A stretch of DNA of 64,000 nucleotides, taken from positions 25,455-89,454 of the forward strand of contig CAYFYY010000005.1 of NCBI GenBank assembly GCA_964347475.1. The letters are read 5' to 3'. This DNA comes from GCA-020356105 sp964347475. Its GTDB lineage: Bacteria > Pseudomonadota > Alphaproteobacteria > UBA8366 > JADFVY01. The notes beneath the pieces were generated by a model, which saw nothing but the letters and a program-made list of their open reading frames with translations, was not told the origin of the DNA and did not search any database. Made by a program: the position numbers and the translations under genes. Shown piece by piece: positions 17,201-26,531 of the stretch; within the stretch, counting starts at the first letter, position 1; each line of letters starts with the position of its first letter.

Positions 17201-17773
17201 TCATTCGGCCGTTGCGGGCATCGGGACGCTTTCCTCCAGCGGCAATCCCGCATCGGCCCAGCCGTCGGTCCCGTCCGGGTACCAGTGGACGTTGGCGTAA
17301 CCCCAGGATACCGCACGTTTGGCGGCGTTCCAGGACATCCAGCAGTCGGAAAGGCAATAGAACACCAGCGGTCGCCGCGCATCGCCGCCGGTCACGCGCA
17401 AAAGGGTGCGGCGCAGGTAGTCCTCTTCCTCGACCGGAAGGATGCCGTACCCGGTGTTCGGCAGCCAGACGCTGCCGGGAATATTGCGGCGCGTCGCCGG
17501 CAGCCAGATCGCCTCCGGCCGCAGATTGGGCGGCTTGCGCGGCGCCGGCAGAACATCGATGAGGATGACGTCGTCGCCGCGTTCCAGCATGCGCCGGAGC
17601 GCTTGGGTGGTGACGACGGTCGCGCCCTCAAGCGTTGCCGGCACCGGCGCACGGAAGTCGTCCAGCCGGTAGCCGTCCGGTTCCGGGACCGGCGCGGGTT
17701 GGTCCGCGACGCCGGAAGCGGCCGGCCAAAGGACGCCGGCCAGCAGCAGCGCAACGCGCAGATATCGTCCCAT
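17201..17773 (-). CDS. PQQ-dependent catabolism-associated CXXCW-motif protein (rhodanese-like)
   Basis: A 190-residue periplasmic protein with signal peptide LRVALLLAGVLWPAASGVADQ. The C-terminal half has a rhodanese-like fold and the defining segment VFYCLSDCWMSWNAAKRA (Cys140, Cys144, Trp145), after which TIGR03865 is named. The paired cysteines replace the single catalytic Cys of true rhodaneses, suggesting thiol or metal chemistry. Family members occur with quinoprotein alcohol dehydrogenases. It is the last gene of the leftward xoxF-xoxG-xoxJ run, 87 bp after xoxJ. Confidence 0.85.
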   Translation of the reverse strand: MGRYLRVALLLAGVLWPAASGVADQPAPVPEPDGYRLDDFRAPVPATLEGATVVTTQALRRMLERGDDVILIDVLPAPRKPPNLRPEAIWLPATRRNIPGSVWLPNTGYGILPVEEEDYLRRTLLRVTGGDARRPLVFYCLSDCWMSWNAAKRAVSWGYANVHWYPDGTDGWADAGLPLEESVPMPATAE

Positions 17774-17860
17774 GCGGGCCTCCTTCGCGCGCGCCCGTGT
17801 CGCCGCCGCCGGCCCCCATCGTGTACGATTGGAGACACCCTATGAGGCGCCGGCAGATCC

Positions 17861-18685
17861 CTAGTTCGCAGGGTTCATCAGGTTGCCCTGGCTGTCCAGC
17901 AGGGGCACGCCGTACTCGGTCAGGATCTCGTTGATCCGGCCCTGGTTGTTGCGGATCAGGTCGTTCAGCTGGTGCTTCCACTCGGGCTCGTTGTAGCGCA
18001 GCCCCATGTGGATCCGGAAATCGATCCGCACCCCCGTCTCGACCTTGGGATCGAGCGGCACCATGATCAACTTTGGATTGTGTTTCTTGGCATGATATCC
18101 CGCGATGGGCCCCCACAGGATGCCGACGTCGAGCTCACCCGCGGCGATGTCGTCGGCCATCTTCGAGGTCGCCGATTCGAAACGGGTGTCGACCATCAGC
18201 TGGTACGGCCGCATCTGCTCGAACAGCCCGTATTTGGCGATCAGCGAGGCGCCCGGCGTGCCGGCCACCACCCCGATCCGCAGCGACTTCATGACCGGGT
18301 CGCCGAGCGAGCTGGCCCGGATTCCGGAGTCCTTCGCGAAGACCAGCGCATAGGTGGACCGGTAGTAGGGATTGGAGTTCTGCAGCAGCTCGCTCGCCGT
18401 CGGCGCCGCCAGCACGAGATCGCACTTGCGCAGCCGCAACGTATTGCGGATGAAGCCGACGGTATTCGGATACCAGGTGTAGCGGACCGGCACGCCCAGC
18501 TCGGCCGCGAACAGTTCGGCGATCTTGTTCTCGAACCCGTCCCCGGCCTCGTTCGAGAAGGGCAGGTTGTTCGGGTCCGAGCAGACGCGCAGGGCCGCCC
18601 GGTCGACGGCTTCGGATGTCTGGGCCAAGCCGGCGGACGGCAGGGCCACCAACAGCACCGCGCAGGCAATGAGAGAGACCCGCAT
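17861..18685 (-). CDS. xoxJ: XoxJ/MxaJ periplasmic binding protein of methanol dehydrogenase
   Basis: A 274-residue family 3 solute-binding-fold protein thought to help activate or load the lanthanide methanol dehydrogenase. ATG 18685 gives a clean signal peptide (MRVSLIACAVLLVALPSAG) and has a GGAG site. Characteristic stretches are LRVCSDPNNLPFSNEAGDGFENKIAEL, YTWYPNTVGFIRNTLR and CDLVLAAPT. ELDVGILWGPIAGYHAKK and the C-terminal EWKHQLNDLIRNNQGRINEILTEYGVPLLD follow. It lies 157 bp after xoxG in the order xoxF, xoxG, xoxJ typical of such operons. Confidence 0.93.
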   Translation of the reverse strand: MRVSLIACAVLLVALPSAGLAQTSEAVDRAALRVCSDPNNLPFSNEAGDGFENKIAELFAAELGVPVRYTWYPNTVGFIRNTLRLRKCDLVLAAPTASELLQNSNPYYRSTYALVFAKDSGIRASSLGDPVMKSLRIGVVAGTPGASLIAKYGLFEQMRPYQLMVDTRFESATSKMADDIAAGELDVGILWGPIAGYHAKKHNPKLIMVPLDPKVETGVRIDFRIHMGLRYNEPEWKHQLNDLIRNNQGRINEILTEYGVPLLDSQGNLMNPAN

Positions 18686-18842
18686 CGCGGAGCTCCGGTG
18701 GTGCGTCCGATGTCCGACGCCAACACATCTCATGATGACATTCATCTCACCCGGGATCCTCCCGCCTGCCAGCGCCATCGGCCGCCGACTTCCTGGATTT
18801 CGCCCGGCACCTGCGGAAGGGCGCAGGCACGGTGCCGGCCGC

Positions 18843-19322
18843 TCAGCTTCCCATGCAGGCGTCGTCGCGCTCGGCCGCTTCCTGCGGTTTCGGCTCCTTG
18901 TCCGGACGCCCGCGCCCGATCGCACCGTCAGCGCGCGCCTTCAGATACGCGTAGATGTCGTCGACGAAGCACATGACGTTCTTGTCGATGCCAAAGGCCG
19001 GCATCACCCGCTGTCCGGTCGCACCGGTCTGCTGCTTGCCGTTGACGACGATCTCCAGGTACTGGTCGTAGGGCATGGTCTTGAGCGACTCCGCCAGCGC
19101 CGGCGCAAACGTGCTGCCCATCCCGTCCGGACCATGGCAGACATGACATGCGGAATGATACCGGCGATAGCCGCTGAACGTGTACCAATCGACCACTCCA
19201 TTCGTGACCGTGTAGGGTTTTTCTTCCTGCGCGGAAGCCACAGTCCCGGCTGTCAGGTGCATGGCGGCCGCCAGGACAAGGCCGACACAGATTCCGCTCC
19301 ACTGCAGCGCGGGTCGCATCAT
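18843..19322 (-). CDS. xoxG: XoxG cytochrome c (electron acceptor of XoxF)
   Basis: Periplasmic monohaem cytochrome c(L)-like protein of about 159 residues that takes electrons from XoxF. The haem site is CHVCHG (Cys59-Cys62-His63) and the likely axial Met is in RVMPAFGIDKN. YHSACHVCHGPDGMGSTFAPALAESL is close to other XoxG proteins. ATG 19322 is favoured by a GGAG 9 bp upstream. The C-terminal RDDACMGS carries a Cys that may pair with the one in DKNVMCFVDD. It lies between xoxF (203 bp gap) and xoxJ. Confidence 0.92.
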   Translation of the reverse strand: MMRPALQWSGICVGLVLAAAMHLTAGTVASAQEEKPYTVTNGVVDWYTFSGYRRYHSACHVCHGPDGMGSTFAPALAESLKTMPYDQYLEIVVNGKQQTGATGQRVMPAFGIDKNVMCFVDDIYAYLKARADGAIGRGRPDKEPKPQEAAERDDACMGS

Positions 19323-19525
19323 CAATCGGGGCTCCATTGATCGTGAAGGTTTGCAGGTTTGCCGGTGAGGCGTTTGTTGCACAGCGCCGCCGGGGCTCCT
19401 CAGAGCACGGCCGCGCGGGTCTCGTCGCAGCCGTTGCCTTCCCGCCGTGCCAAGAGCAGATGCCCGGCACCATGAAACACGATCAGGGTGCCGGGCTGTA
19501 TGCGTTTATCTCGTCGAAAAGACGA

Positions 19526-21268
19526 TCAGTTCGGCAACGTGAACACGGTCAGGACGCCACCGAGCTGCGTGTAGTTGCTGAGGCTCTTGTATGCACCGAC
19601 AGCACCCAGACCCGCGGTGTCCACACCGGTGCCCGTATCACGGCCAGGATGGACCGCGCCGTGCCAGCCAGCGGCCACATCTTCCCTGATCAGGCCAGCC
19701 GCCAGTCCGATTCCGGCCCAGCCGCCGATGCCCGAGAGCACGCCGATATACTGTTTGCCGCCGTGCTGCCGGGGTTTGATGTTGCCGATGATGCCGGACG
19801 GGGTCTTGAACTTGAACAGCTCCTTGCCCGACTTGGCATCGACCGCCTTCAGGTAACCCTCGAGGGTACCGTAGAAGACGACGTCGCCGGCCGTCGCCAG
19901 GGCGCCGCTCCACACCGAGAACGGCTCCTTGTTGGACCACACGATCTTGCCCTGGCCGGCGTCCCAGGCAATGAAATTGCCGAGATGGCTCTCGCCTGGC
20001 GGCGGATACATGCTCAGCGTCGCGCCGACATAGGGCTGGCCCGCCGTGTACGACACGCGGAACGGCTCATAGTCCATGCAGACGTGGTTGGTCGGGACGT
20101 AGAACAGCCCGGTGCGCGGCGAGAAGGCCGCCGGCTGCTGGGTCGCCCAGTTGACCACCGGGTCGAATTTCTCGGCCACCAGCAGCTCACCCGTCACGCG
20201 GTCCAACGTGTAGCCGAAACCGTTGCGGTCGAAGTGGACGAGCGCCTTGCGGGTCTGACCCCCTACCGGAATGTCGGCCAGGATCATCTCGTTGACGCCG
20301 TCGTAGTCCCATTCGTCGTGGGGCGTCATCTGATAGACCCACTTGGCCACGCCGGTGTCGGCGTCGCGCGCGAAGATGGTCATCGACCAGCGATTGTCGC
20401 CGGGACGCTGCACCGGGTTCCACGTGCTCGGATTGCCCGATCCGTAATAGACCAGGTTCGTTTCAGGGTCATACGAGTACCAGCCCCAGGTCGTGCCGCC
20501 GCCGATCTTCCACTGGTCGCCCTCCCAGGTGTTGGTGCCGGAATCCTTGCCGACGGGCTTGCCGAGATGGGTCGTCTTTGCCGGATCGATCAGGGTGTCG
20601 GAATCCGGCCCCATCGAGTAACCGCGCCAGACCCGTTTGCCGGTCTTGACGTCGTAAGCGGTGAGGTGCCCACGCACGCCGAACTCGCCGCCCGAAATGC
20701 CGACCAGCACTTTGTCCTTGACGACCATCGGCGCGCTGGTGCCGGTTGCACCCTTCTTCGGGTCGTCGTTCGAGGCGGACCAGACGGGCTTGCCGCTCTT
20801 GGCGTCGAGGGCGACGAGGGTCGCATCCGCCTGATACAGGAAGATCTTGCCGTCGCCATACGCGACCCCGCGATTGACGGTATCGCAGCACATCACCGGG
20901 ATGACGTCCGGATCCTGCTTCGGCTCATACCGCCAGATGATCCTGCCTTGATCCTTCAGGTCCAGCGCGAACACCACGTTCGGGAACGGCGTATGGATAT
21001 ACATCACGTCGCCGATCACCAGGGGGCCGCCCTCGTGGCCCCGCAGGACACCGGTCGAGAACGTCCAGGCGACCTGCAAGTTTTTCGCGTTGTTGGCATT
21101 GATCTGATTCAGCGCGCTGTAACGCGTGTTGGCATAGTCGCCGGTCGGCATCGCCCAGTTGGCGGCGTCCTTCGACAACTTGATCAACTCGCTGTTTGCC
21201 ATGGCTGCGCCCGGAACCATGGCTGCTACCACGAGTGTCGATAGCATCCTGCGAATTTTCGAGTCCAT
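19526..21268 (-). CDS. xoxF: Lanthanide-dependent PQQ methanol dehydrogenase XoxF
   Basis: Periplasmic quinoprotein oxidising methanol, and probably formaldehyde, with PQQ and a rare-earth ion. The 580-residue protein has a signal peptide ending AAMA and eight tryptophan-docking propeller motifs. The vicinal disulfide cysteines (Cys127-Cys128) lie over PQQ. Metal ligands are Glu197 (GGEFG) and Asn279 (GSGNPSTWNP). The catalytic Asp321 is followed two residues on by Asp323 (EWDYDGVNE), the extra carboxylate that separates lanthanide XoxF from calcium MxaF, which has Ala. No mxaI small subunit is present. Downstream are xoxG and xoxJ. Confidence 0.97.
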   Translation of the reverse strand: MDSKIRRMLSTLVVAAMVPGAAMANSELIKLSKDAANWAMPTGDYANTRYSALNQINANNAKNLQVAWTFSTGVLRGHEGGPLVIGDVMYIHTPFPNVVFALDLKDQGRIIWRYEPKQDPDVIPVMCCDTVNRGVAYGDGKIFLYQADATLVALDAKSGKPVWSASNDDPKKGATGTSAPMVVKDKVLVGISGGEFGVRGHLTAYDVKTGKRVWRGYSMGPDSDTLIDPAKTTHLGKPVGKDSGTNTWEGDQWKIGGGTTWGWYSYDPETNLVYYGSGNPSTWNPVQRPGDNRWSMTIFARDADTGVAKWVYQMTPHDEWDYDGVNEMILADIPVGGQTRKALVHFDRNGFGYTLDRVTGELLVAEKFDPVVNWATQQPAAFSPRTGLFYVPTNHVCMDYEPFRVSYTAGQPYVGATLSMYPPPGESHLGNFIAWDAGQGKIVWSNKEPFSVWSGALATAGDVVFYGTLEGYLKAVDAKSGKELFKFKTPSGIIGNIKPRQHGGKQYIGVLSGIGGWAGIGLAAGLIREDVAAGWHGAVHPGRDTGTGVDTAGLGAVGAYKSLSNYTQLGGVLTVFTLPN

Positions 21269-22067
21269 GAGTTATACCTCCCAGCATGGAAGCTTCTTGG
21301 CCGAGACCTTCCGGAACATGAAGCAGGACTGCGTTTGCTTCCTTCCGGCCGCCCGGTCTATGTGTCCAGCTAATTGACCCAACCCAACTGCCGTCTTCTC
21401 ATTATCAACGCCCGATTGCGAAGTACGGATACGCATGGAGGCGCTTGACGGACGACAGCGATCTGTTGTGTTTCGTTGCCGGTTCATTTCTGACATGACG
21501 CAGTCGTAATCATGTCGACGCCGGCGGCTCGCGAAACGTCACGAAATTTACTAAAGCGCATATCCTGAAACCGCGCAAGGGCAAATGAATGAATGACCTC
21601 AGCCCACTGTGCATTACTGCAATTGCGTCTATGCCTTTGGGATAAGTGCTTTGGGTCGCCCAGCAAAGTTCGCCTTTAAGGAAATACATCGATTAGGCTG
21701 TATTTTTAGCGTCGGCGCCACTGCGCTCGCCCCTGAGATTGAAATCCTGGGCCGGAATTCCGCGGCAAGCCGGTTGATCCGGCTTTGTGGCTCACGTCTG
21801 GAAACCGTGCTACAGTTCGCTGCCCGGCGGTCCTCCGTCTACCGTTGCCACGCTGTCCTCGCCGGCACCATCGATCGGATAACCGCTGGAACTGGAGCGT
21901 TCGCATGGGTGTCGGCACGGTTGCGTGTGGCGCGCATGCATGCGGACCGATACCGGAAAGGCAATATAATATTGGGCTGGATCGCGCATATCTGTTACGG
22001 AGCCCAGCGGACCCGCAGAACCGCCTGCGGATTTGCCGCTCTGGCCCGCACAATCCGACCGACGGCG
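21269..22067. other. 799-bp divergent region between xoxF and the pentapeptide gene
   Basis: This stretch separates the leftward xoxF operon from a rightward gene and must hold at least the xoxF promoter. The frame of the pentapeptide gene remains open back to 21609, but the extra residues have no export signal or repeats and look non-coding. The part from 21400 to 21720 is less GC-rich than its surroundings, as expected for promoters. No convincing operator was found by eye. Confidence 0.5.
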
Positions 22068-22799
22068 ATGGTCGCCACGTTGTTGCTCATCGGGGCCGCC
22101 GCCTGGCCCGCTGCGGCGGCGGAGATGACGAGGGAAGACGTGTTGGCGGTCCTGCGCGCCGCGGCCGGGGAGCCGGCAGACCTGTCGGAGCGGGATCTTT
22201 CGGGTTTGAACCTATCCGGGATGGACCTGCGACGGGTGAACCTTCGTGGCGCCAATCTGAAGGGCGCCGATCTTTCAGCGGCGGACCTTTCGGATAGTAA
22301 TCTGGATACGGCGATCTTGCGGGGCGCAGACTTGCAAGACGCGAAGCTACGAAACGTCAGCGCATTTGCCACGGTATTCGCGCAGGCTGATCTGCGCGGT
22401 AGCGACCTCTCTGGCGCCCTGTTGGTCTGCAATCTCGAATACGCCAAACTGGACGGTGCAAATCTGACCGCTGCGCGAATGGGCGCGGACATGCGCAACC
22501 AGCCCATGGGGCTAATGCGGGTATCTCTGCGAAAGGCCTCGCTGATAGGTGCGAACCTGGATGGCGCCGATTTGTCTCGCGGCATGCTGGAATTCGCGGA
22601 TTTCTCGGGCGCAAGCCTGCGGCGGGCCAATCTCCTGCGCAGCGACGCCGGCGGCGCGAATTTTTCGGCGGCGGATCTGACCGACGCGAACTTCACCCAG
22701 ACCGATATCCAAAGCGCCAAATTCCCTGGCATCAGGGGACGCGAGACCATCATAGGCCTCGACACCGCGTTGAATCGTGGGGCTGCGATCTTCGACTAG
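22068..22799 (+). CDS. Secreted pentapeptide-repeat protein
   Basis: About 243 residues from ATG 22068, with a signal sequence (LLLIGAAAWPAAAAEM). The body is a right-handed quadrilateral beta-helix built of A(D/N)LXX repeats, such as LSGLNLSGMDLRRVNLRGAN, LKGADLSAADLSDSNLD and ANLTAARMGADM, with a short break near NQPMGLMRVSLR. Pentapeptide proteins occur in many PQQ alcohol dehydrogenase loci, where their role is unknown; they may be scaffolds. It is followed after 81 bp by the metallohydrolase gene on the same strand. Confidence 0.85.
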   Translation: MVATLLLIGAAAWPAAAAEMTREDVLAVLRAAAGEPADLSERDLSGLNLSGMDLRRVNLRGANLKGADLSAADLSDSNLDTAILRGADLQDAKLRNVSAFATVFAQADLRGSDLSGALLVCNLEYAKLDGANLTAARMGADMRNQPMGLMRVSLRKASLIGANLDGADLSRGMLEFADFSGASLRRANLLRSDAGGANFSAADLTDANFTQTDIQSAKFPGIRGRETIIGLDTALNRGAAIFD

Positions 22800-22880
22800 C
22801 GCATGACCCGATATGTTCGCTTCCGCCCGCTCCCCCTTCCGGTGCAAAGACCACGTGAATCGCCAGCCGAGTAGGATGAG

Positions 22881-23834
22881 ATGACGCTGCGGTCGTTCAC
22901 GCTGCTGGGCTGGGTCATGGGGATCACGCTATGGATTGCGGCAGATGGGATGGCCGCGTCGGCAGGCGCGACCAGCGCCGTTCCGATCCCGGTAAGAACC
23001 ATAGCACCCGGGGTCTATGTTTATGTTGGTCACCATGAGGAGGCGACGCCGCATAATCTTGGGGCAATCGGAAATATGGGGTTTATCGTCGGTGGCGAGT
23101 CGGTCGCGGTTGTCGACACCGGCGGCAGCGCGCGCGCCGGCGCGCGCTTGCGGGAGGCCGTTCGCGCGGTGACGCAGCTCCCGATTCGTTTTGTTATCAA
23201 TACGCATGTTCATCCGGACCATGTGATGGGCAACGCTGCTTTTGCCGGGGATGAGCCGGAATTCATCGGCCACAGGAACCTGCAACGGGCTTTGGTCGCA
23301 CGCGGCGAGTATTACCTTGAACGCCTGCGCGAGTCCCTGGGTGCGGCGGCGGCGGGTACGCGCATCATACCGCCGACACGAATCGTCGATACCGAAGTAA
23401 CGATCGATCTCGGTGGTCGCGAATTAAATCTCGTCGCCCACCCCGCCGCACACACTGACAATGACCTGACGGTCTTTGACGCGGCGACCGGAACACTCTG
23501 GACCGGCGACCTGCTGTTCGTCGAGCGTATTCCCGTCGTCGATGGGAGCCTCAAAGGATGGCTCGAGGGAACCGCGAGGTTGCGGGCCGCCGGTGCCGCG
23601 CATGTCGTGCCCGGCCACGGCCACCCGCCACCGGATGCCCTGGCCGCATTCGACGCCCAAGACGGCTACCTGCGGAAGCTGCTCACGGAAATCCGGATAA
23701 TCATTGCCCGGGGGGAACCGATCGAGCATGCTGTCGCAAGCGTCGGCCGCTCAGAGGCGGAAAAATGGGCCCTGTTTGAGGACTATAACGCTCGCAATGT
23801 GGTTACCGCCTTCACCGAATTAGAATGGGAATAA
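22881..23834 (+). CDS. Quinoprotein relay system metallo-beta-lactamase-fold hydrolase (SoxH-like)
   Basis: A 317-residue exported metallo-beta-lactamase-fold protein (signal peptide to about residue 30). The metal motif HVHPDHVMGN (His109, His111, Asp113, His114) is intact. A second His in AHTDNDLTVFD, the Asp in LWTGDLLFVERIP and the His in VPGHGHPP complete the two-zinc site. It fits the zinc metallohydrolase set named for quinoprotein relay systems (TIGR04558/04559). It precedes the SoxYZ-like carrier by 99 bp, mirroring SoxH next to SoxYZ. A carrier-bound intermediate may be its substrate (inference). Confidence 0.87.
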   Translation: MTLRSFTLLGWVMGITLWIAADGMAASAGATSAVPIPVRTIAPGVYVYVGHHEEATPHNLGAIGNMGFIVGGESVAVVDTGGSARAGARLREAVRAVTQLPIRFVINTHVHPDHVMGNAAFAGDEPEFIGHRNLQRALVARGEYYLERLRESLGAAAAGTRIIPPTRIVDTEVTIDLGGRELNLVAHPAAHTDNDLTVFDAATGTLWTGDLLFVERIPVVDGSLKGWLEGTARLRAAGAAHVVPGHGHPPPDALAAFDAQDGYLRKLLTEIRIIIARGEPIEHAVASVGRSEAEKWALFEDYNARNVVTAFTELEWE

Positions 23835-23933
23835 CGTCGGATTGACGGAATTCGCCGCGCAGCCGATAATTTGCGCTCCGTGGAGCGAGGTGACGAGTTC
23901 CGGCCCATTCCAGCGATCGCAAGGAGAATGATC

Positions 23934-24755
23934 ATGGAAGTCCGTGCATCCCATCTGATGATGCCAGTGCTGTTCCTGCTGGGCGTATCATTTTCCGATT
24001 CCGCCCTGGCTGAGAGTACGACCGATGGACAGAGGCCCGGGCTCAAGGAGATCCTCTTCGGCGATCGTGAGATCTTAGACGGCGCCGGAGTCCTCGAACT
24101 TGAGGCACCGAAACGGGCCCAGGACGCGGCTATCGTGCCGGTGACGGTCCGGGCCCTGATTCCGCAGGCACCGGAACGTTACATCAAGACGATCACGTTG
24201 ATTGTCGACAGGAATCCCGTGCCGGTGGCGGGGGTCTTCAATATGAGTCCGGACAACGGGCTGGCAACGATTTCCACGCGGATCCGCGTTGATGCATACA
24301 CCGACGTGCGCGCTGTCGCCGAAACCAGCGACGGCACGCTCTATCACGCCAGTCGGTTCGTGAAGGCGGCCGGGGGTTGTTCCGCTCCGGCGATGAAGGA
24401 CCAGGATACGGCGCTGGCGCGGATGGGACAGCTCAAGCTGCGCCTCGAAGAGAGGCCCATTGCGGGGGCGCCTGTAAAGGCGCAAATACTCGTCAGCCAT
24501 CCGAATTATTCCGGCCTGCAAATGGACCAGCTTACCCGGCATTACATCCCGGCGCATTATGTGCAATCGATCAAGGTGATGTATGACGGACGGCCGATTC
24601 TGGCTGTAGAAGGGGATATCTCACTGAGCGAGAACCCGAGCGTTCACTTCTACTTCGTGCCGCAAAGCGCCGGCGACATCACTGCGGAAGTGATCGATAC
24701 GGAGGGCAATGTGTTCACCGGCGCATGGCCGGTGACGCCGCAGTCGGACACCTGA
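23934..24755 (+). CDS. Quinoprotein dehydrogenase-associated SoxYZ-like carrier protein
   Basis: A 273-residue secreted protein with signal peptide ending ALAEST. It is a fusion of SoxY-like and SoxZ-like domains as in TIGR04557. The SoxY part (about 35-150) ends in KAAGGCSAPAMKD, where Cys149 would be the carrier thiol; unlike true SoxY this is not the extreme C-terminus because the SoxZ part (about 160-273) follows. AAGGAG at 23921-23926 is 7 bp before ATG 23934. The natural cargo in methanol-oxidising cells is unknown. The upstream hydrolase probably acts on the carried group. Confidence 0.87.
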   Translation: MEVRASHLMMPVLFLLGVSFSDSALAESTTDGQRPGLKEILFGDREILDGAGVLELEAPKRAQDAAIVPVTVRALIPQAPERYIKTITLIVDRNPVPVAGVFNMSPDNGLATISTRIRVDAYTDVRAVAETSDGTLYHASRFVKAAGGCSAPAMKDQDTALARMGQLKLRLEERPIAGAPVKAQILVSHPNYSGLQMDQLTRHYIPAHYVQSIKVMYDGRPILAVEGDISLSENPSVHFYFVPQSAGDITAEVIDTEGNVFTGAWPVTPQSDT

Positions 24756-24832
24756 CCGGCGAGCGAGTGGGCGGTCGCACCGTTTCTCCCTCAGGCGACC
24801 CCATTTCACCCCCCACGGCATGATGTCCGGTG

Positions 24833-25228
24833 TCAGAAGCACCTCAGCTCGGCTTCGGCCTGGGAGCGGCGCAGCAGGTCGACGACGTCCTGCGTCCACG
24901 GCGTGTCCCTCATGGCCGCGGTCTTCTCGCCCGGCAGCGCCCGCATGCGGATGATCGTCTCCGCCTGGACGTACTGGTCGTAGCGCATCATCTCGGCGAT
25001 CGCATCGATGCTGCACGAGCACCTGTGCAGCATCTCCTGCGTCTGGCCATTGCTCGCCATGCAGGCGAACACGTAGTCGGCCCGTGCCGCCGTCGGGAAA
25101 TCGTTTTCCGACCCGGCGCCGGCGGTGCGCGTGCCGGCCAGCAGAGTCAGGGCCATGGTGGCCAACAGCGCCGCACCGCGAAATCGCCGTCTCAGTGCCA
25201 GCCTTCTTCTATTTCGAGTTCCGACCAT
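24833..25228 (-). CDS. Small secreted cysteine-containing protein of the xox cluster
   Basis: About 131 residues from ATG 25228, with a cationic start, hydrophobic core and cleavage near TAGAGSEN. The mature part carries four cysteines: one in DYVFACMASN, two in MLHRCSCSIDAIAEMMRYDQY, and one as the next-to-last residue. ACMASNG...CSCSID suggests two disulfides or a metal site. I recognise no named family. Similar short proteins accompany XoxF genes. It is co-directional with the gene at 25245-25955 and separated from it by only 16 bp, so the two are probably co-transcribed. Confidence 0.6.
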   Translation of the reverse strand: MVGTRNRRRLALRRRFRGAALLATMALTLLAGTRTAGAGSENDFPTAARADYVFACMASNGQTQEMLHRCSCSIDAIAEMMRYDQYVQAETIIRMRALPGEKTAAMRDTPWTQDVVDLLRRSQAEAELRCF

Positions 25229-25244
25229 TGCCGTATGTTCTCGG

Positions 25245-25955
25245 TTATTCGTCCCCGGTCCCGTATGGATATGCACCGCTCCCCCGGTAGGTCAACGAAT
25301 CCTCGACCAGCGGGAGTCCCGGCGGCGATGGCGAGGGCACCGTGCTGCGCATGCGGAATATGCCGCCGGGGACCGCGGGCGATACCACGAACTCGTAGAC
25401 CTTGCGCTCATAGTCGCCGAGATGCTCCCGGTTCTTGTCCCCGACGAACGGCGCTATGGTGACCGCCATTCCTTCCAGCGTCCGGCCGTCCAGGTCGAAG
25501 GTCACAGGTTGCATCTGCCCGCGATCGTAGAACGCATGCCGGATCCGGTTGCGCATGTAGACCCCGCCACCGCCGAGATCCGCGCTCATGCGGCGCAGAT
25601 CGTCCTCCAAAAAGACCATGATCAGGGGGTTGCCGCGGAAATCCGTGACGCCGCCGAACGGGCGGTTGTTCGCACCGGTCAGATACTCGAACGTGACCGT
25701 CTTTCCGCCGTCGGACGCGATACCCGTCACCGTCATCGTCACCGTGTCGACGAAGGAGTCGTCCGGCCCGGCCTGCCGGCGGTACTCGTATTCGAGGGCC
25801 GTGGGTTGCGTGACGTTGTCGAGATGCGGCGTCCGAAACAGGGCGGTCTGCGCATCGGAATAGTCGGCCTGCGGATCGTCGCCCGCCGCGCCAGCCGCCG
25901 GCACACAGACCGGAAGCAACACGCCCAGCATCCCGATGGCGAACCCGATACGCAC
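25245..25955 (-). CDS. Conserved secreted protein of unknown function in the xox cluster
   Basis: About 236 residues from GTG 25955, chosen because AGGGAGG lies 5 bp upstream and the start gives a signal peptide (RIGFAIGMLGVLLPVCVPAAGA). The mature region is beta-rich: ALEYEYRRQAGPDDSFVDTVTMTV, GKTVTFEYLTGANNRPF and GNPLIMVFLEDDLRRMSADLGGGGVYMRNRI. This looks like a lipocalin-like or DUF3108-like barrel, but I cannot name it. It contains no Cys in the mature part. It is the first gene of a leftward pair with the small Cys protein. Confidence 0.6.
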   Translation of the reverse strand: MRIGFAIGMLGVLLPVCVPAAGAAGDDPQADYSDAQTALFRTPHLDNVTQPTALEYEYRRQAGPDDSFVDTVTMTVTGIASDGGKTVTFEYLTGANNRPFGGVTDFRGNPLIMVFLEDDLRRMSADLGGGGVYMRNRIRHAFYDRGQMQPVTFDLDGRTLEGMAVTIAPFVGDKNREHLGDYERKVYEFVVSPAVPGGIFRMRSTVPSPSPPGLPLVEDSLTYRGSGAYPYGTGDE

Positions 25956-26102
25956 ACGCGCCTCCCTCGGCTCATGCAATGTCGTCGTTGCGACCGCTGT
26001 ACATTTTTGGTCGCCGCAATACTTCTGTGTCAAGATGCCCCGGCTCGGAGTGGCGCCGCCCGATCGCGGCGACCGGCCGACATCGTGCGGGAAGAGAGAT
26101 AG

Positions 26103-26531
26103 GTGAATTCAACGGTTCTCACCAGACTGATCGCGGAACTGCTGTACGCGGTGCAGGTCCTTACCGGGTATCCGGGACCCGCAGAGGCGCCGCGCGTCGA
26201 GTTCGTCCCACACCTCCAGCTCGAACAGATGGCATGCGAGGGCAGGTGCGACATACGCGGATGGTACCCCGGTGGCTCGACGATCTACCTCGACGACCGG
26301 CTCGACCCCATCGACAGTGTGTGGGACCGCAGCATCCTGGTGCACGAGATCGTTCATTACGTGCAGGAGCGGGCCGGCGCCTTCGGCCAGCTGCCCACCT
26401 GCCGGCGATGGCTCGAGCGGGAGGACCAGGCCTACGCGCTGCAGCGGCAATGGCTGCGGGCAAACCGGCCCAGCGGACCGCCGCCCGGCTACACACGGTT
26501 CCCCCGGATAACGATCGACTGCGACGAGTGA
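26103..26531 (+). CDS. Small HEXXH protein (DUF6647-like), putative metallopeptidase
   Basis: A 142-residue protein starting at a GTG with a purine-rich site (GGAAGAGAG) upstream. The zinc-peptidase signature VHEIVHYVQ (His81, Glu82, His85) is preceded by a strand YLDDRLDP and followed by CRRWLEREDQAYALQRQW, whose Glu could be the third ligand. Four cysteines (two in MACEGRCDIRG) may form disulfides. No classic signal peptide is seen beyond a weak N-terminal hydrophobic stretch. Proteins like this are linked to XoxF loci. Proteolytic activity is unproven. Confidence 0.65.
   Translation: MNSTVLTRLIAELLYAVQVLTGYPGPAEAPRVEFVPHLQLEQMACEGRCDIRGWYPGGSTIYLDDRLDPIDSVWDRSILVHEIVHYVQERAGAFGQLPTCRRWLEREDQAYALQRQWLRANRPSGPPPGYTRFPRITIDCDE

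Noticed and set aside
19337..21244. 635-codon plus-strand open frame across xoxF and xoxG
   Set aside because: It lies opposite xoxF and xoxG, whose products match known proteins over full length. The plus-strand product has no domain and reflects the GC-rich codon pattern.
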